64,000 bases of DNA, taken from Alkalibacillus almallahensis (GTDB lineage Bacteria; Bacillota; Bacilli; Bacillales; Alkalibacillaceae). The translations under genes and the position numbers were made by a program. The stretch is from contig NZ_JAASRU010000003.1 in NCBI RefSeq assembly GCF_011761495.1, positions 124,001-188,000 on the forward strand, written 5' to 3'. Shown here in pieces: positions 27,151 to 35,145 of this stretch; the stretch's first letter is position 1, and each line of letters begins with the position of its first letter. Below the pieces are notes generated by a model. That model did not search any database, was not told the origin of the DNA, and saw only the letters and a list, made by a program, of their open reading frames with translations.

Positions 27151-28158
27151 TTAGTTACGAGCTTCTTCAATACGGTTAATTAGATCCTCAGGAACTCTGT
27201 CTGATACAGCTTCTTTTACATCTTGTGTTGCTTCACGGAATGCTTCACGATTTGGTTCAGTAATCGTGACACCATTATCCTTAAGCTTTTGTTTAATCTC
27301 ATCTTCTTTTTCAGCTAATGTCTCTCTGTGATATTCTGTTGTTTCTGTCACAGCTTCTTGGACTGCTGTTTGTTGCTCATCACTTAGACCATCAAATACG
27401 CCTTGATTCATAACCACGATTGCTGGTGAATAAGTATGAGACGTTAAAGCAACATGATCCTGTACTTCATAGAATTTCATCGAATCAATAGTCGGTAATG
27501 GGTTCTCTTGTCCATCCACTACACCTTGGTCTAATGCAGAGTATAATTCATTGAAATCAACTGGTGTCGGTTCAGCACCTAAAGCTGACATATGCTCTTC
27601 CCAAACGTCTGAAGGTTGAACACGTATCTTCAAGCCCTCTACATCTTCAGGCTGATTAATTTCACGTTTATTGTTCGTTAAATGTCTGAATCCTACTTCC
27701 CAGTAGCCTAACCCTTTCATGTCATACTCTGAAGTTTTATCCAATAAATCTTGTCCGATTTCACCGTCTAAAACGCTATAAACATGCTCCTCGTTCTCAA
27801 ACAAGTAAGGGATACCAAAAACATTCATTTCTTCAACTGTATTGGCAAATGAACTATCCGCAGCGACTGTCGTCATACCCACTGAACCATCCATCACTTG
27901 TTCAACTGCTTCACCTTCACTACCTAATGTCGCATTTCCATGAATTTCAATCGTAACGCTACCATCAGTTTTTTCCTCAACTAGCTCTTTAAACTTTTCG
28001 GCAGCTATTTGATACTGATGCGATTCAGAACCCGAATGCGCTAGTTTAATACTAGTTGATTCTCCATCACCAGACCCAGATTCCGATTCACCGCCGCTTC
28101 CGCAGGCAACCATGATCAATAAAGTTGTTGATAATAACAATAAAAGTACTTTCTTCAT
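27151..28158 (-). CDS. dctP: TRAP transporter substrate-binding lipoprotein DctP
   Basis: Extracytoplasmic binding protein. Signal peptide with lipobox MVAC (Cys19) and a Gly/Ser/Glu linker. The DctP core contains GLKIRVQPSDVWEEHMSALGA, in which the conserved Arg normally contacts a carboxylate, and PVDFNELYSALDQGVVDGQENP. So the ligand is very likely a carboxylic acid. Length 335 aa. SD GAGGAG 7-8 nt before ATG. It starts 3 bp after the amidase gene. Confidence 0.93.
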   Translation of the reverse strand: MKKVLLLLLSTTLLIMVACGSGGESESGSGDGESTSIKLAHSGSESHQYQIAAEKFKELVEEKTDGSVTIEIHGNATLGSEGEAVEQVMDGSVGMTTVAADSSFANTVEEMNVFGIPYLFENEEHVYSVLDGEIGQDLLDKTSEYDMKGLGYWEVGFRHLTNNKREINQPEDVEGLKIRVQPSDVWEEHMSALGAEPTPVDFNELYSALDQGVVDGQENPLPTIDSMKFYEVQDHVALTSHTYSPAIVVMNQGVFDGLSDEQQTAVQEAVTETTEYHRETLAEKEDEIKQKLKDNGVTITEPNREAFREATQDVKEAVSDRVPEDLINRIEEARN

Positions 28159-28161
28159 TTT

Positions 28162-28965
28162 CTACACTCCTCTATCTTTTTTATAAATTTCAGGTACCCG
28201 ACTATCGAAAATCGGAACATCGTGCCTTACCTTTTTCACCTTTTCTAACTCTAGTCTTAAGCTCAACGTTTCTTCCTGACTATTGCTACCTTCTGCCAAG
28301 ACATCTCCCCACGGGTCGACAACCATGGAATTGCCACTAAATTCTTGACCATCATATTCACCGATTCGATTACTCGAAACAACGTACATTTGATTTTCAA
28401 TCGCTCTAGCAATTTGTAAGTTTCGCCAATGTTTCCTACGAGCAGCTGGCCATTCCGCCACGACACATAGTACCTGAGCCCCTTCTAATGCTAAAGGTCT
28501 AATCAGTTCTGGAAATCTTAAATCATAACAAATGATTAAACCGAATTTGACGCCATCTAATTCAAATACCTCTGCTGCCTTCTCACCCCCTGTGAGATAA
28601 TGATGTTCATTTAACATAGGCACTAAGTGCGCCTTATCATATTGATAAACTAAGTCACCTTCACGGTTGATCACCACAGCCGTGTTATAAATCCCTCCTT
28701 CTTTTTTATTTGCTATAGATCCACCCACGATATTCACATGGTGTTTTTGAGCTAAATCTTGTAAGAATGGAATGGTAGGTTCACCATCTTGATCAGCTAT
28801 ATCCTCTAATTCGGGTAATGTATAAGCTGTCGTCCACATTTCGGGAATCACAATTGTGTCTGGACTATTTTCCTCAATATCACGTTCAATCCATTTAACA
28901 AGATTCTGTCTGTTTGCCTCTGGATCCCCTGGGGCTATATCCATTTGAAAAACTGAGAAGTTCAT
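28162..28965 (-). CDS. Carbon-nitrogen hydrolase, omega-amidase (Nit2/YafV/MtnU)-like
   Basis: Predicted amidase that hydrolyses a carboxamide to acid plus ammonia. The Glu-Lys-Cys triad is complete: E42 in IPEMWTTAY, K111 in DKAHLVPM, C146 in IICYDLRFPE. The LNEHHYLTGG segment resembles omega-amidases acting on 2-oxoglutaramate, 2-oxosuccinamate or ketomethylthiobutyramate. The 267-aa length fits. Its ATG overlaps the stop of the DUF2848 gene (TAATG), so the two are translationally coupled. Substrate inferred only by family. Confidence 0.88.
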   Translation of the reverse strand: MNFSVFQMDIAPGDPEANRQNLVKWIERDIEENSPDTIVIPEMWTTAYTLPELEDIADQDGEPTIPFLQDLAQKHHVNIVGGSIANKKEGGIYNTAVVINREGDLVYQYDKAHLVPMLNEHHYLTGGEKAAEVFELDGVKFGLIICYDLRFPELIRPLALEGAQVLCVVAEWPAARRKHWRNLQIARAIENQMYVVSSNRIGEYDGQEFSGNSMVVDPWGDVLAEGSNSQEETLSLRLELEKVKKVRHDVPIFDSRVPEIYKKDRGV

Positions 28966-29636
28966 TATGATTCACCTGCAATTTGGTTAATGGTATATTC
29001 AGTTTCAATCTGTTTGTTAAAAACTGGATCTTTCAAGCGCATCTTGAATTTCTCTCCGAATTTAAAACCATCCAGTAAAGGAACCGTGCCTGCGAATACT
29101 ATCGACCCCTGCAAAGGCACATCATTTTGATTCAAGTAATCTTTTATTTCTTCGTATGGAATAATTGCTGTTAAATCATGGTGCTGATAAGGAACCCATT
29201 CACCATCTACGTAAATGTCAGATGATAATTCTAGTTGGTCCCAATGATCTTGAACGTCTGATAATTTCCAAACATCATTAGCGAATGGTTTGTCACAAAC
29301 TTGCTTGGACTTGTTAATATCGACTGTCTCTAAACCTCTATCGGTATGGTCACTACCAACTGTGATATAAGTCTCGTCACCGAAAATCAATACAATTTCA
29401 GCTTCTCCACTTGATTTGCCACCGATTACATCCATTTGGCCTAGTTGATTCAAGCTTGTTAATCTAATCGGGTACAACGCTGGGACTTGGCTTGGTTCAG
29501 GGATTCCCATCTCTTTAAGCTCTTTAATATGCTCTAACGTTTTTTCCTTATTACGCCCTGTGTAGCCAATGCAATACACTTCCGAGAGATTGACAGGTGT
29601 TTTTTCCCCTTGATAGTTTAAGTTGAATTGATACAT
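28965..29636 (-). CDS. DUF2848 family protein
   Basis: Cytosolic protein of a family without a proven reaction. The fold is probably related to fumarylacetoacetase-type hydrolases or isomerases, based on its length and the pattern GQMDVIGGKSSGEAEIVLIFGDETYITVGSDHTDR and IVFAGTVPLLDGFKFGEKF. I start it at the ATG at 29636, 10 nt after GGAGGT. An ATG at 29654 has no SD. It follows the regulator gene by 27 bp and is coupled to the amidase gene. Members are often found beside organic-acid transporters, consistent with a catabolic step. Confidence 0.75.
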   Translation of the reverse strand: MYQFNLNYQGEKTPVNLSEVYCIGYTGRNKEKTLEHIKELKEMGIPEPSQVPALYPIRLTSLNQLGQMDVIGGKSSGEAEIVLIFGDETYITVGSDHTDRGLETVDINKSKQVCDKPFANDVWKLSDVQDHWDQLELSSDIYVDGEWVPYQHHDLTAIIPYEEIKDYLNQNDVPLQGSIVFAGTVPLLDGFKFGEKFKMRLKDPVFNKQIETEYTINQIAGES

Positions 29637-29663
29637 TATGACTTCTACCTCCATGCCTAGTTG

Positions 29664-30326
29664 TTACTTAATATTTTTAACAACCGTTTCTGTATTGCTT
29701 AAGTGATAGTCTAGCTTGTCCATAGCTATATGCTCATCTTGTTCTTGTAAACCTTCTAATATAGCTCGGTGTTCTTTAATAACTTCTTCCATACGGCCCG
29801 GCTTCATCAACGCTTCATGACCAATCACTCTCGTTAAGTTATGCAGATCGATAAAGATCTTTTTGAACATATTTTGCTCAGCAAATTCTAGTATTGTTTT
29901 ATGAAACATTTGGTCAAGCTCGATATTGCGTAACCGATCATCATTTTGAGCCGCATCTTCCTGTTCAGATAAGATATCATCAAGCTCTTGAATTTGTTCT
30001 TCAGTAATAATCGGAGCTAACTTCCGAACGCCTTCTTTCTCCATTGATTTCCTTAAATAAATAATCTGTTCTTTTTCATTTTCAGAAATATGCCTTACTT
30101 TGAACCCCTTCCTCTGTTCATGTTCTAATAATCCTTCTTTCGTTAATTCCGCCAGACTTTCTCGGACTGGTGTTCTTGAGACATCAAATGATTTGGACAA
30201 CGATATCTCCGTAATTAATTCATCTTTAGGAATTGTTCCGTGTAAGATTGCACTTTTTAATTCATCGTAGACTAACTCTTTTGATGTTTTGTTTTTTTGA
30301 ATTGGTTTTAAATCAAATTTACTCAT
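29664..30326 (-). CDS. GntR/FadR-family (FCD) regulator of the catabolic operon
   Basis: Ligand-responsive repressor. Residues 8-75 form the winged helix (KELVYDELKSAILHGTI, SLSKSFDVSRTPVRESLAELTKEGLL). Residues 85-220 form the FCD all-helical domain with metal-ligand candidates D-x3-H (ELDQMFHKTI) and later His (EHRAIL, DYHLSN). The start is the ATG at 30326, after GAGGTGGA. It is the first gene of the operon, directly behind a palindromic operator, so autoregulation and effector control of the whole operon are likely. Confidence 0.87.
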   Translation of the reverse strand: MSKFDLKPIQKNKTSKELVYDELKSAILHGTIPKDELITEISLSKSFDVSRTPVRESLAELTKEGLLEHEQRKGFKVRHISENEKEQIIYLRKSMEKEGVRKLAPIITEEQIQELDDILSEQEDAAQNDDRLRNIELDQMFHKTILEFAEQNMFKKIFIDLHNLTRVIGHEALMKPGRMEEVIKEHRAILEGLQEQDEHIAMDKLDYHLSNTETVVKNIK

Positions 30327-30344
30327 AACATCCACCTCTATGTA

Positions 30345-30358
30345 TGATGTATACATCA
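30345..30358. promoter_or_regulatory. Palindromic operator of the GntR regulator
   Basis: TGATGTATACATCA is a perfect 14-bp palindrome with the T-N-GT-N3-AC-N-A style spacing of FadR/FCD regulators. It lies just after the predicted transcription start and 18 bp before the start codon. Confidence 0.7.
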
Positions 30359-30361
30359 CAC

Positions 30362-30390
30362 ACTATATTATGTAAGCGCTTTATTGTCAA
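30362..30390 (-). promoter_or_regulatory. Sigma-A promoter with a cre-like site for the catabolic operon
   Basis: Minus strand TTGACA (30385-30390), 17-bp spacer, TATAGT (30362-30367). The spacer holds AAAGCGCTTACA (about 30371-30382), a match with one mismatch to the CcpA cre consensus TGWAARCGYTWNCA. CcpA binding there would block the promoter, so carbon catabolite repression is likely. Confidence 0.7.
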
Positions 30391-30417
30391 ACAATTTTAA
30401 AATTTTATTTGAACAAA

Positions 30418-30450
30418 ATAAAAACAGGTAGACCGTATCTACCTGTTTTC
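30418..30450. terminator. Terminator
   Basis: AAAACAGGTAGA and TCTACCTGTTTT arms with a short CCGTA loop, 8 bp past the PPOX gene stop. Confidence 0.85.
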
Positions 30451-30457
30451 TAGTTCA

Positions 30458-30922
30458 TTAAAATGTGTAAACATCACCGTTGCTTGGTAATGAATAAGAT
30501 TGATCTCTAACCACCACTGTATCAGGCTTGAACTTAACCAACACACTGTTTCTATCTATCTGTCTAAAGCGTGGAGGCCAATCAGTTTCGTTTGGTCCCA
30601 AATAACGTGACAATAACTTATTAGCAATGGTTTCATCGAAGCGTTCAACTGTTGCAGTCCCTCTAAAACCAGCATGCAATACCAAGCCAGTGTAAGGATA
30701 AAAATCAATGATTCCAATCGAACATTTTGGATGTTGTTTGATCCTATTAGGAAACGTATCAGATGGGGTTCCTATGATCCACAAGTGCCCATCTTCCCAA
30801 TGAAACCAACAAGGCGTGTCTTTAGGTAAATCATTTTCCACCGTTGCAAGATGTGCAAACAGTGGCTTTTCAAGTAGTTCTTCTAATTCAAAACTTTTAT
30901 GACGGTCTGCAATTACCTTCAT
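30458..30922 (-). CDS. Pyridoxamine 5'-phosphate oxidase-like flavin-binding protein
   Basis: Split-barrel FMN or F420/haem-type protein of the PPOX family; no specific reaction is evident. FAHLATVENDLPKDTPCWFHWEDGHLWIIG and RIKQHPKCSIGIIDF form the first half of the barrel. Length 154 aa. It stands alone between the catabolic operon promoter and the GPP34 gene. Confidence 0.75.
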   Translation of the reverse strand: MKVIADRHKSFELEELLEKPLFAHLATVENDLPKDTPCWFHWEDGHLWIIGTPSDTFPNRIKQHPKCSIGIIDFYPYTGLVLHAGFRGTATVERFDETIANKLLSRYLGPNETDWPPRFRQIDRNSVLVKFKPDTVVVRDQSYSLPSNGDVYTF

Positions 30923-31017
30923 TTTTGTCCACTCTTTTTATTTATCAATTTGCCTTCACTGTTCAGAGACTGCTGAACTTTTCTATAATCATTTCCTTCA
31001 ACTGCTTCTTAGTACAA

Positions 31018-31689
31018 TTATGAGGAAGAACTCGAAGCAACCGCCGCACCTGCGACAGCTCCCATCACAGCTGTTTCAACGGCTTGCACCGCTTCAGAAA
31101 CCGACCGTGCGAGCACATCGCTTTCCATGATTGCTTTCAAGCGTTTTTTCGCTTCTTTTTGATCTTCTTTTGCAAACAAGAATTTCCGTAACTCGCAAAC
31201 ATGAATGAGTCCTAGCAAAGATACGATACGAGAATCCTCTAACTGTTCCAAGTCCTCTGTAAACGTTGTTTCTCTTACCTCACTCATGAGTTCTTCTAAT
31301 ACCGCTGGTTGTTCGATTGGATAACGTCGTATCGGGAAAATACCTAAGAATTGCTCTGTGTCATCACGAACGACACCTTCTTCAACTAAACGCTCATAAA
31401 TTTGTAACTGCAACCGTTTGCGACCCAACTTCTGCACCCAGTGCTTTGCTTTACGTGGTTTCTTGGATCGATTGATTTCGTTTAAAGCATCATCAAGATA
31501 CGAAATTCCTGTTGGTTCCGCATCGACCACATGCAGCTGCTTTTTACTAATATCAAGCTTTTCGCGGAAAGCCAGTTCCATTAATGTTGCTCCTGCTAAT
31601 CCATAAGTCATCCGAGTTGCTACCGACATAGGAATCGTCCCTTTTTCACGCTTTGTTCCTAATAACAACAACCGTTCAGGTAATAGCAT
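31018..31689 (-). CDS. GPP34 (GOLPH3/Vps74)-family protein
   Basis: Bacterial member of the family whose eukaryotic homologues bind phosphatidylinositol-4-phosphate at the Golgi. The bacterial role is unknown. MLLPERLLLLG and GLAGATLMELAFREKLDI are the family N-terminus. The C-terminus has a Val/Ala-rich hydrophobic stretch (VETAVMGAVAGAAVASSSSS) that may touch the membrane. Length 223 aa. It is a single gene. The basic patch RSKKPRKAKHWVQKLGRKRLQ could bind lipid headgroups. Confidence 0.82.
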   Translation of the reverse strand: MLLPERLLLLGTKREKGTIPMSVATRMTYGLAGATLMELAFREKLDISKKQLHVVDAEPTGISYLDDALNEINRSKKPRKAKHWVQKLGRKRLQLQIYERLVEEGVVRDDTEQFLGIFPIRRYPIEQPAVLEELMSEVRETTFTEDLEQLEDSRIVSLLGLIHVCELRKFLFAKEDQKEAKKRLKAIMESDVLARSVSEAVQAVETAVMGAVAGAAVASSSSS

Positions 31690-31763
31690 GGCGAGCCTCC
31701 TGTCTATTTTAGTTGCCTAATTATAACATGAAATTAGTCTTAATTCTCTAAAAACTTATTTCA

Positions 31764-32540
31764 TTACATGCGATTAAACAAATCGTTTACTTTATTCATA
31801 AATCGATCACTAAGTTCAGGAGAAAGCTCCATATCATGTAACGTCTCACGCATCGTGTCTAACCACATTTGGCTTCGTTCAGAGTTCGTATCAAACGTAT
31901 GGCGTTGTTGGACTTGCTCTAGAAGCGCCTCTTGATCTTCGCCTTCATCCGCCACTTGAGCAAGGAATGTCTTCTGACGTTCCTTTAATTTCTCTACATC
32001 AACATCTCGTTCTTGAAATAATGATTGAAAAGCCGGAATGTCTATTAAACGCTGATAAAACGTTTCGACCAATTCATCGATTTGATTCTGATCTAATAAT
32101 TGATTAACCAAGTGAACATTACCGACTAGGTATTCCATATTTCCTTTAATCGCTTGGCCAACAAAACATTTATCCCGAGCATCTGAGGCAATTTCTTTAT
32201 ACGTATTATAACGCTCTTCATCAGCGCCAATAATCGTTGGATGAATCGTAATTCTTTTAAAACTGCTATCTTTAGGCAATTCTGATACAATACCTTCTGC
32301 CTGTATTGCTAAGGTCTGAAACGTTAAACCCTCATTCGTTAATAAACTCGATAACGTTTCACTATAACAAGTTGCAATGGCACTGACTAACAGTTCTTCT
32401 GGACTAGCACCAACGCCTTTACCACCCATATTCTCTGGCCCAGAGACGACAACCGATTCTTCCCCTATATTTAACGTACCCTCTCCATTTTCGTCTGCAC
32501 CTGACCAACTTAATGTCGTTTCAAAAGATAACTCTTTCAT
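31764..32540 (-). CDS. OsmC-type peroxiredoxin fused to a truncated-hemoglobin-like domain
   Basis: Two-domain protein. Residues 1-140 are OsmC/Ohr-like, with redox Cys58 (AIATCYSETL) and Cys125 (ARDKCFVGQAI), as in enzymes that reduce organic hydroperoxides. Residues 150-258 read like a group II truncated globin: LVETFYQRLIDIPAFQSLF (helix B, Tyr162), KERQKTFLAQ (helix E), RH at 213-214 (candidate proximal His), and QMWLDTM with Trp226 (helix G). A haem-bearing partner would suit peroxide or NO chemistry. The globin call is from pattern recognition, not alignment. SD AAGGAG 10 nt before ATG. Confidence 0.78.
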   Translation of the reverse strand: MKELSFETTLSWSGADENGEGTLNIGEESVVVSGPENMGGKGVGASPEELLVSAIATCYSETLSSLLTNEGLTFQTLAIQAEGIVSELPKDSSFKRITIHPTIIGADEERYNTYKEIASDARDKCFVGQAIKGNMEYLVGNVHLVNQLLDQNQIDELVETFYQRLIDIPAFQSLFQERDVDVEKLKERQKTFLAQVADEGEDQEALLEQVQQRHTFDTNSERSQMWLDTMRETLHDMELSPELSDRFMNKVNDLFNRM

Positions 32541-32655
32541 CCTGCTTCATCTCCTTGTTTAAACCCTTTTTATCACTATATAACAAAATATCAATATCTT
32601 AATGAATGTGATTTTAGCTCGAACCATCCATCTGTTAGTGACATTCCCCAAAAAA

Positions 32656-32690
32656 AGAAGGCCTAACCCAAAAAGTTAGACCTTCTATAA
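32656..32690 (-). terminator. Terminator of the WrbA gene
   Basis: AGAAGG-CTAAC and GTTAG-CCTTCT arms around CCAAAAA. The minus strand continues in T7. Confidence 0.82.
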
Positions 32691-32701
32691 TCATTCGTTA
32701 T

Positions 32702-33307
32702 TTATATGTGCTTAACACCTTCAGCAACAGATACAGTACGTTTTGCCTGATGTTTAACAGCTTCTTCAGCATCTTCTGTCATATTGCCATCTTGATCGAT
32801 TGTTACGCTCGTGCCATATGGGTTACCGCCAGCAGCAAAGATCGAGCCGTCTGAATAACCTGGTGATGCGATAATCGCGCCCCAGTGCATCATGGACGTA
32901 TATAGTGACAAGATCGTCGCTTCTTGGCCACCGTGAGGGTTTTGGGCAGAACTCATACCACTCACCACTTTATTAACTGTTTTACCAGTTGCCCAAAGTG
33001 CGCCTTGCATATCTAGGAACTGTTTCATTTGAGCAGGTAAGTTACCAAAACGAGTTGGGGTACTAAAGATCATAGCATCTGCCCATTCGATATCATCTGA
33101 TGTCGCTACAGGTACGTCAGATGTTGCTTCAACAGTTGCCTTCCATGCTTCATTTTCTTCGATCGCTGATTGAGGTGCTAATTCCTCAACTTTAAGTACT
33201 CTAACCTCAGCGCCTTGTGCTTCTGCGCCTTCTTTTGCCCATTTAGCTAGTTGGTAGTTTGTGCCACTCATACTATAAAAAATAACAGCTAATTTTACGT
33301 TTGACAT
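32702..33307 (-). CDS. wrbA: NAD(P)H:quinone oxidoreductase, WrbA family
   Basis: FMN-dependent flavodoxin-like quinone reductase that performs two-electron reduction and so limits redox stress. Motifs: VIFYSMSGTNYQLA (FMN phosphate loop), FSTPTRFGNLPAQMKQFLD, and HGGQEATILSLYTSMMHWG. The ATG at 33307 follows AAAGGAG by 8 nt. A TTG at 33373, with its own AAGGGG, would add 22 residues (GLISKLFGKNNEEQ...) and cannot be excluded. It neighbours the OsmC-globin gene on the same strand, but has its own terminator. Confidence 0.87.
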   Translation of the reverse strand: MSNVKLAVIFYSMSGTNYQLAKWAKEGAEAQGAEVRVLKVEELAPQSAIEENEAWKATVEATSDVPVATSDDIEWADAMIFSTPTRFGNLPAQMKQFLDMQGALWATGKTVNKVVSGMSSAQNPHGGQEATILSLYTSMMHWGAIIASPGYSDGSIFAAGGNPYGTSVTIDQDGNMTEDAEEAVKHQAKRTVSVAEGVKHI

Positions 33308-33566
33308 TTGATCATTCTCCTTTGTTTCTTGTTCTTCATTATTCTTACCAAACAACTTACTAATTAACCCCAAAACTCTTGCCCCTTCCTGGTTCAAGAA
33401 TTTATAAAACGGTGTGATGTTTTTCACACATTCACTACCATAATACAACATTATCTTTAATTCAAGATATTTGCTTAAGCAATATAAATCTTTTTGATAT
33501 TACATGTTTGAACGCAGTCTATTTCGGTAATGGTAGAATAAGGATTTTGGTAAGGAGGAATAACTT

Positions 33567-33752
33567 ATGAACTTAATGCAAGCAAAAGACATTAAAGATG
33601 ATCCAAATATGCGAGACGTCGTTTACAACGGCAAATACGTTTACGTCAAAGAAGTTAACGACGACACTCAAAAAGCAACTATTTTTTATGTGAACGAAGA
33701 TGAACCGAAAGAATTTGAAGTTGACTTAACAGAGTTAACTGAAGAAGATTAA
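33567..33752 (+). CDS. sspH: Small acid-soluble spore protein, SspH type
   Basis: Minor SASP made in the forespore. The 61-aa sequence fits the H-type pattern: MNLMQAKDIKDDPNMRDVVYNGKYVYV with a C-terminal ATIFYVNEDEP...EFEVDLTELTE. Strong SD (AAGGAGGAA) before the ATG and a terminator right after. It shows that the organism is an endospore former. A sigma-G promoter is expected but not convincing by eye. Confidence 0.8.
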   Translation: MNLMQAKDIKDDPNMRDVVYNGKYVYVKEVNDDTQKATIFYVNEDEPKEFEVDLTELTEED

Positions 33753-33756
33753 TAAA

Positions 33757-33796
33757 AACACGAGCCTCTAGTTAAAAGAGGCTCGTGTTAATTTTT
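33757..33796 (+). terminator. Terminator of sspH
   Basis: AACACGAGCCTCT and AGAGGCTCGTGTT arms followed by AATTTTT. Confidence 0.9.
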
Positions 33797-33861
33797 GCTG
33801 TACAATTTATTAAAATGTTATTTAAATCGATTAAACCGCTACCGCTCTATCTTTTTCTTAA

Positions 33862-34737
33862 TTAAGTCCAGCTCTGAACAAGCTCCTGATAGTCTGCTTC
33901 AACAGTGTTTCGTATTTTGACAAATAATATAATATTCACGATGATAAGTACGACAAACCCATAAACTCCCGTCAGTCCATTAATCAACTCCGAATGACCT
34001 CCTGCAACAACCATCATACCAATAGATGTTGTACCATTCACGACACCATGAAATAAAGCAGCTGGCCAAATGGATTGAGCTTTAATTGTTACATAAGACA
34101 ATAATGGCGTTAGAAGTATACAAAATACCGTCATCATCACAACACCTAACATCGGAGCACTTGGATAATTGTGCCCTGCGAAAATAATAAGTGGTGCATG
34201 CCATACTCCCCATAATAAACCAATTAAAGACGAAGCTTTCCAAAAACCTAAGTCCCCGAACTCTTTTAATAAAAAGCCTCTCCAACCAACTTCTTCACCA
34301 ACACTAAATATAGCATTAATGGTGATGCCCGCTAAAAACCCTTGCACTAAAAGAATCCAAACTGATTGTTCGCTCAAGGCATCAGGAACAGAAGCATGAC
34401 CTTCTATGTAACTTGTCATCTGCAAATCTAACGAGGTTCCTGGAACAATTAAAGCAACGATCACCGTGAATCCTATTAGGAATAAAGGAATCATCATTGC
34501 ATACAGCCACCATTTATTAGGACGGAATGGCAATAATAATTTCTTCAGAAAAGGCTTTTTATATAAAACCTTTTCAACAATAATCACACTCACTAAAGGT
34601 AGTAGCATGTAAAAAGGTTTTGCGACACTGATTTGCGAACTTCCTTCATCAAGTATAATACCAAAAACTAATGCGCCAAGCGTAAAACTTAATCCATAAA
34701 GCCAAAGACAAAATAATAATAATTTCTTTTTTTGCAT
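33862..34737 (-). CDS. CPBP-family intramembrane glutamic protease
   Basis: Rce1-like membrane protease; bacterial roles include bacteriocin immunity or maturation and processing of regulators. Eight hydrophobic segments, the EEVGWRG (EExxxR) motif at about residues 148-154, WHAPLII and FHGVVNG supply the catalytic residues. Start at 34737 has AGGTG 8 nt upstream. It is the last gene of a three-gene operon with the PH-like protein and HTH regulator. Confidence 0.87.
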   Translation of the reverse strand: MQKKKLLLFCLWLYGLSFTLGALVFGIILDEGSSQISVAKPFYMLLPLVSVIIVEKVLYKKPFLKKLLLPFRPNKWWLYAMMIPLFLIGFTVIVALIVPGTSLDLQMTSYIEGHASVPDALSEQSVWILLVQGFLAGITINAIFSVGEEVGWRGFLLKEFGDLGFWKASSLIGLLWGVWHAPLIIFAGHNYPSAPMLGVVMMTVFCILLTPLLSYVTIKAQSIWPAALFHGVVNGTTSIGMMVVAGGHSELINGLTGVYGFVVLIIVNIILFVKIRNTVEADYQELVQSWT

Positions 34738-34763
34738 AACATTCACACCTAACTATTAAAATT

Positions 34764-35117
34764 TTAATTATTTAACTGAGGTGTCTGTTCTATTAGATGT
34801 TTAATTAATTGATCTGGGTTTTTACTTTCAACAACGACTTTGTCGAATTCGTGTGATTGCAAATGAAGGACAACCACACGATTTTCATCATGGAATGAAA
34901 CAAAGTGCTTCTCCCCTGACGTATTAAAATGACCTCCTTTATAATGTGGCATTCTAATTCCAGTTCTTCTTATGGCTGTTAAAGGTAATCGATAGTCTGT
35001 TTTAGCTACATCTACAATTGATTCATAAGGAATAGTTAATGTTTTTCGAAATGTGAACAATGATGTCCATCCTGATATGTTTAACAACACTACATCATCT
35101 CTTAACTCAACTTGCAC
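34764..35117 (-). CDS. PH-like domain protein, unknown function
   Basis: 117-aa beta-rich protein with no signal or membrane segment. The pattern IPYESIVDVAKTDYRLPLTAIRRTGIRMP and HFVSFHDENRVVVLHLQSHEFDKVVVESKNPDQLIKHL resembles bacterial PH domains (YdbS/YyaB-like). It lies between the HTH regulator and the CPBP protease in one operon, so it probably belongs to the same membrane-stress function. Confidence 0.6.
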   Translation of the reverse strand: MQVELRDDVVLLNISGWTSLFTFRKTLTIPYESIVDVAKTDYRLPLTAIRRTGIRMPHYKGGHFNTSGEKHFVSFHDENRVVVLHLQSHEFDKVVVESKNPDQLIKHLIEQTPQLNN

Positions 35118-35145
35118 ACCGATACAATCACCTCCCTATTTATTA

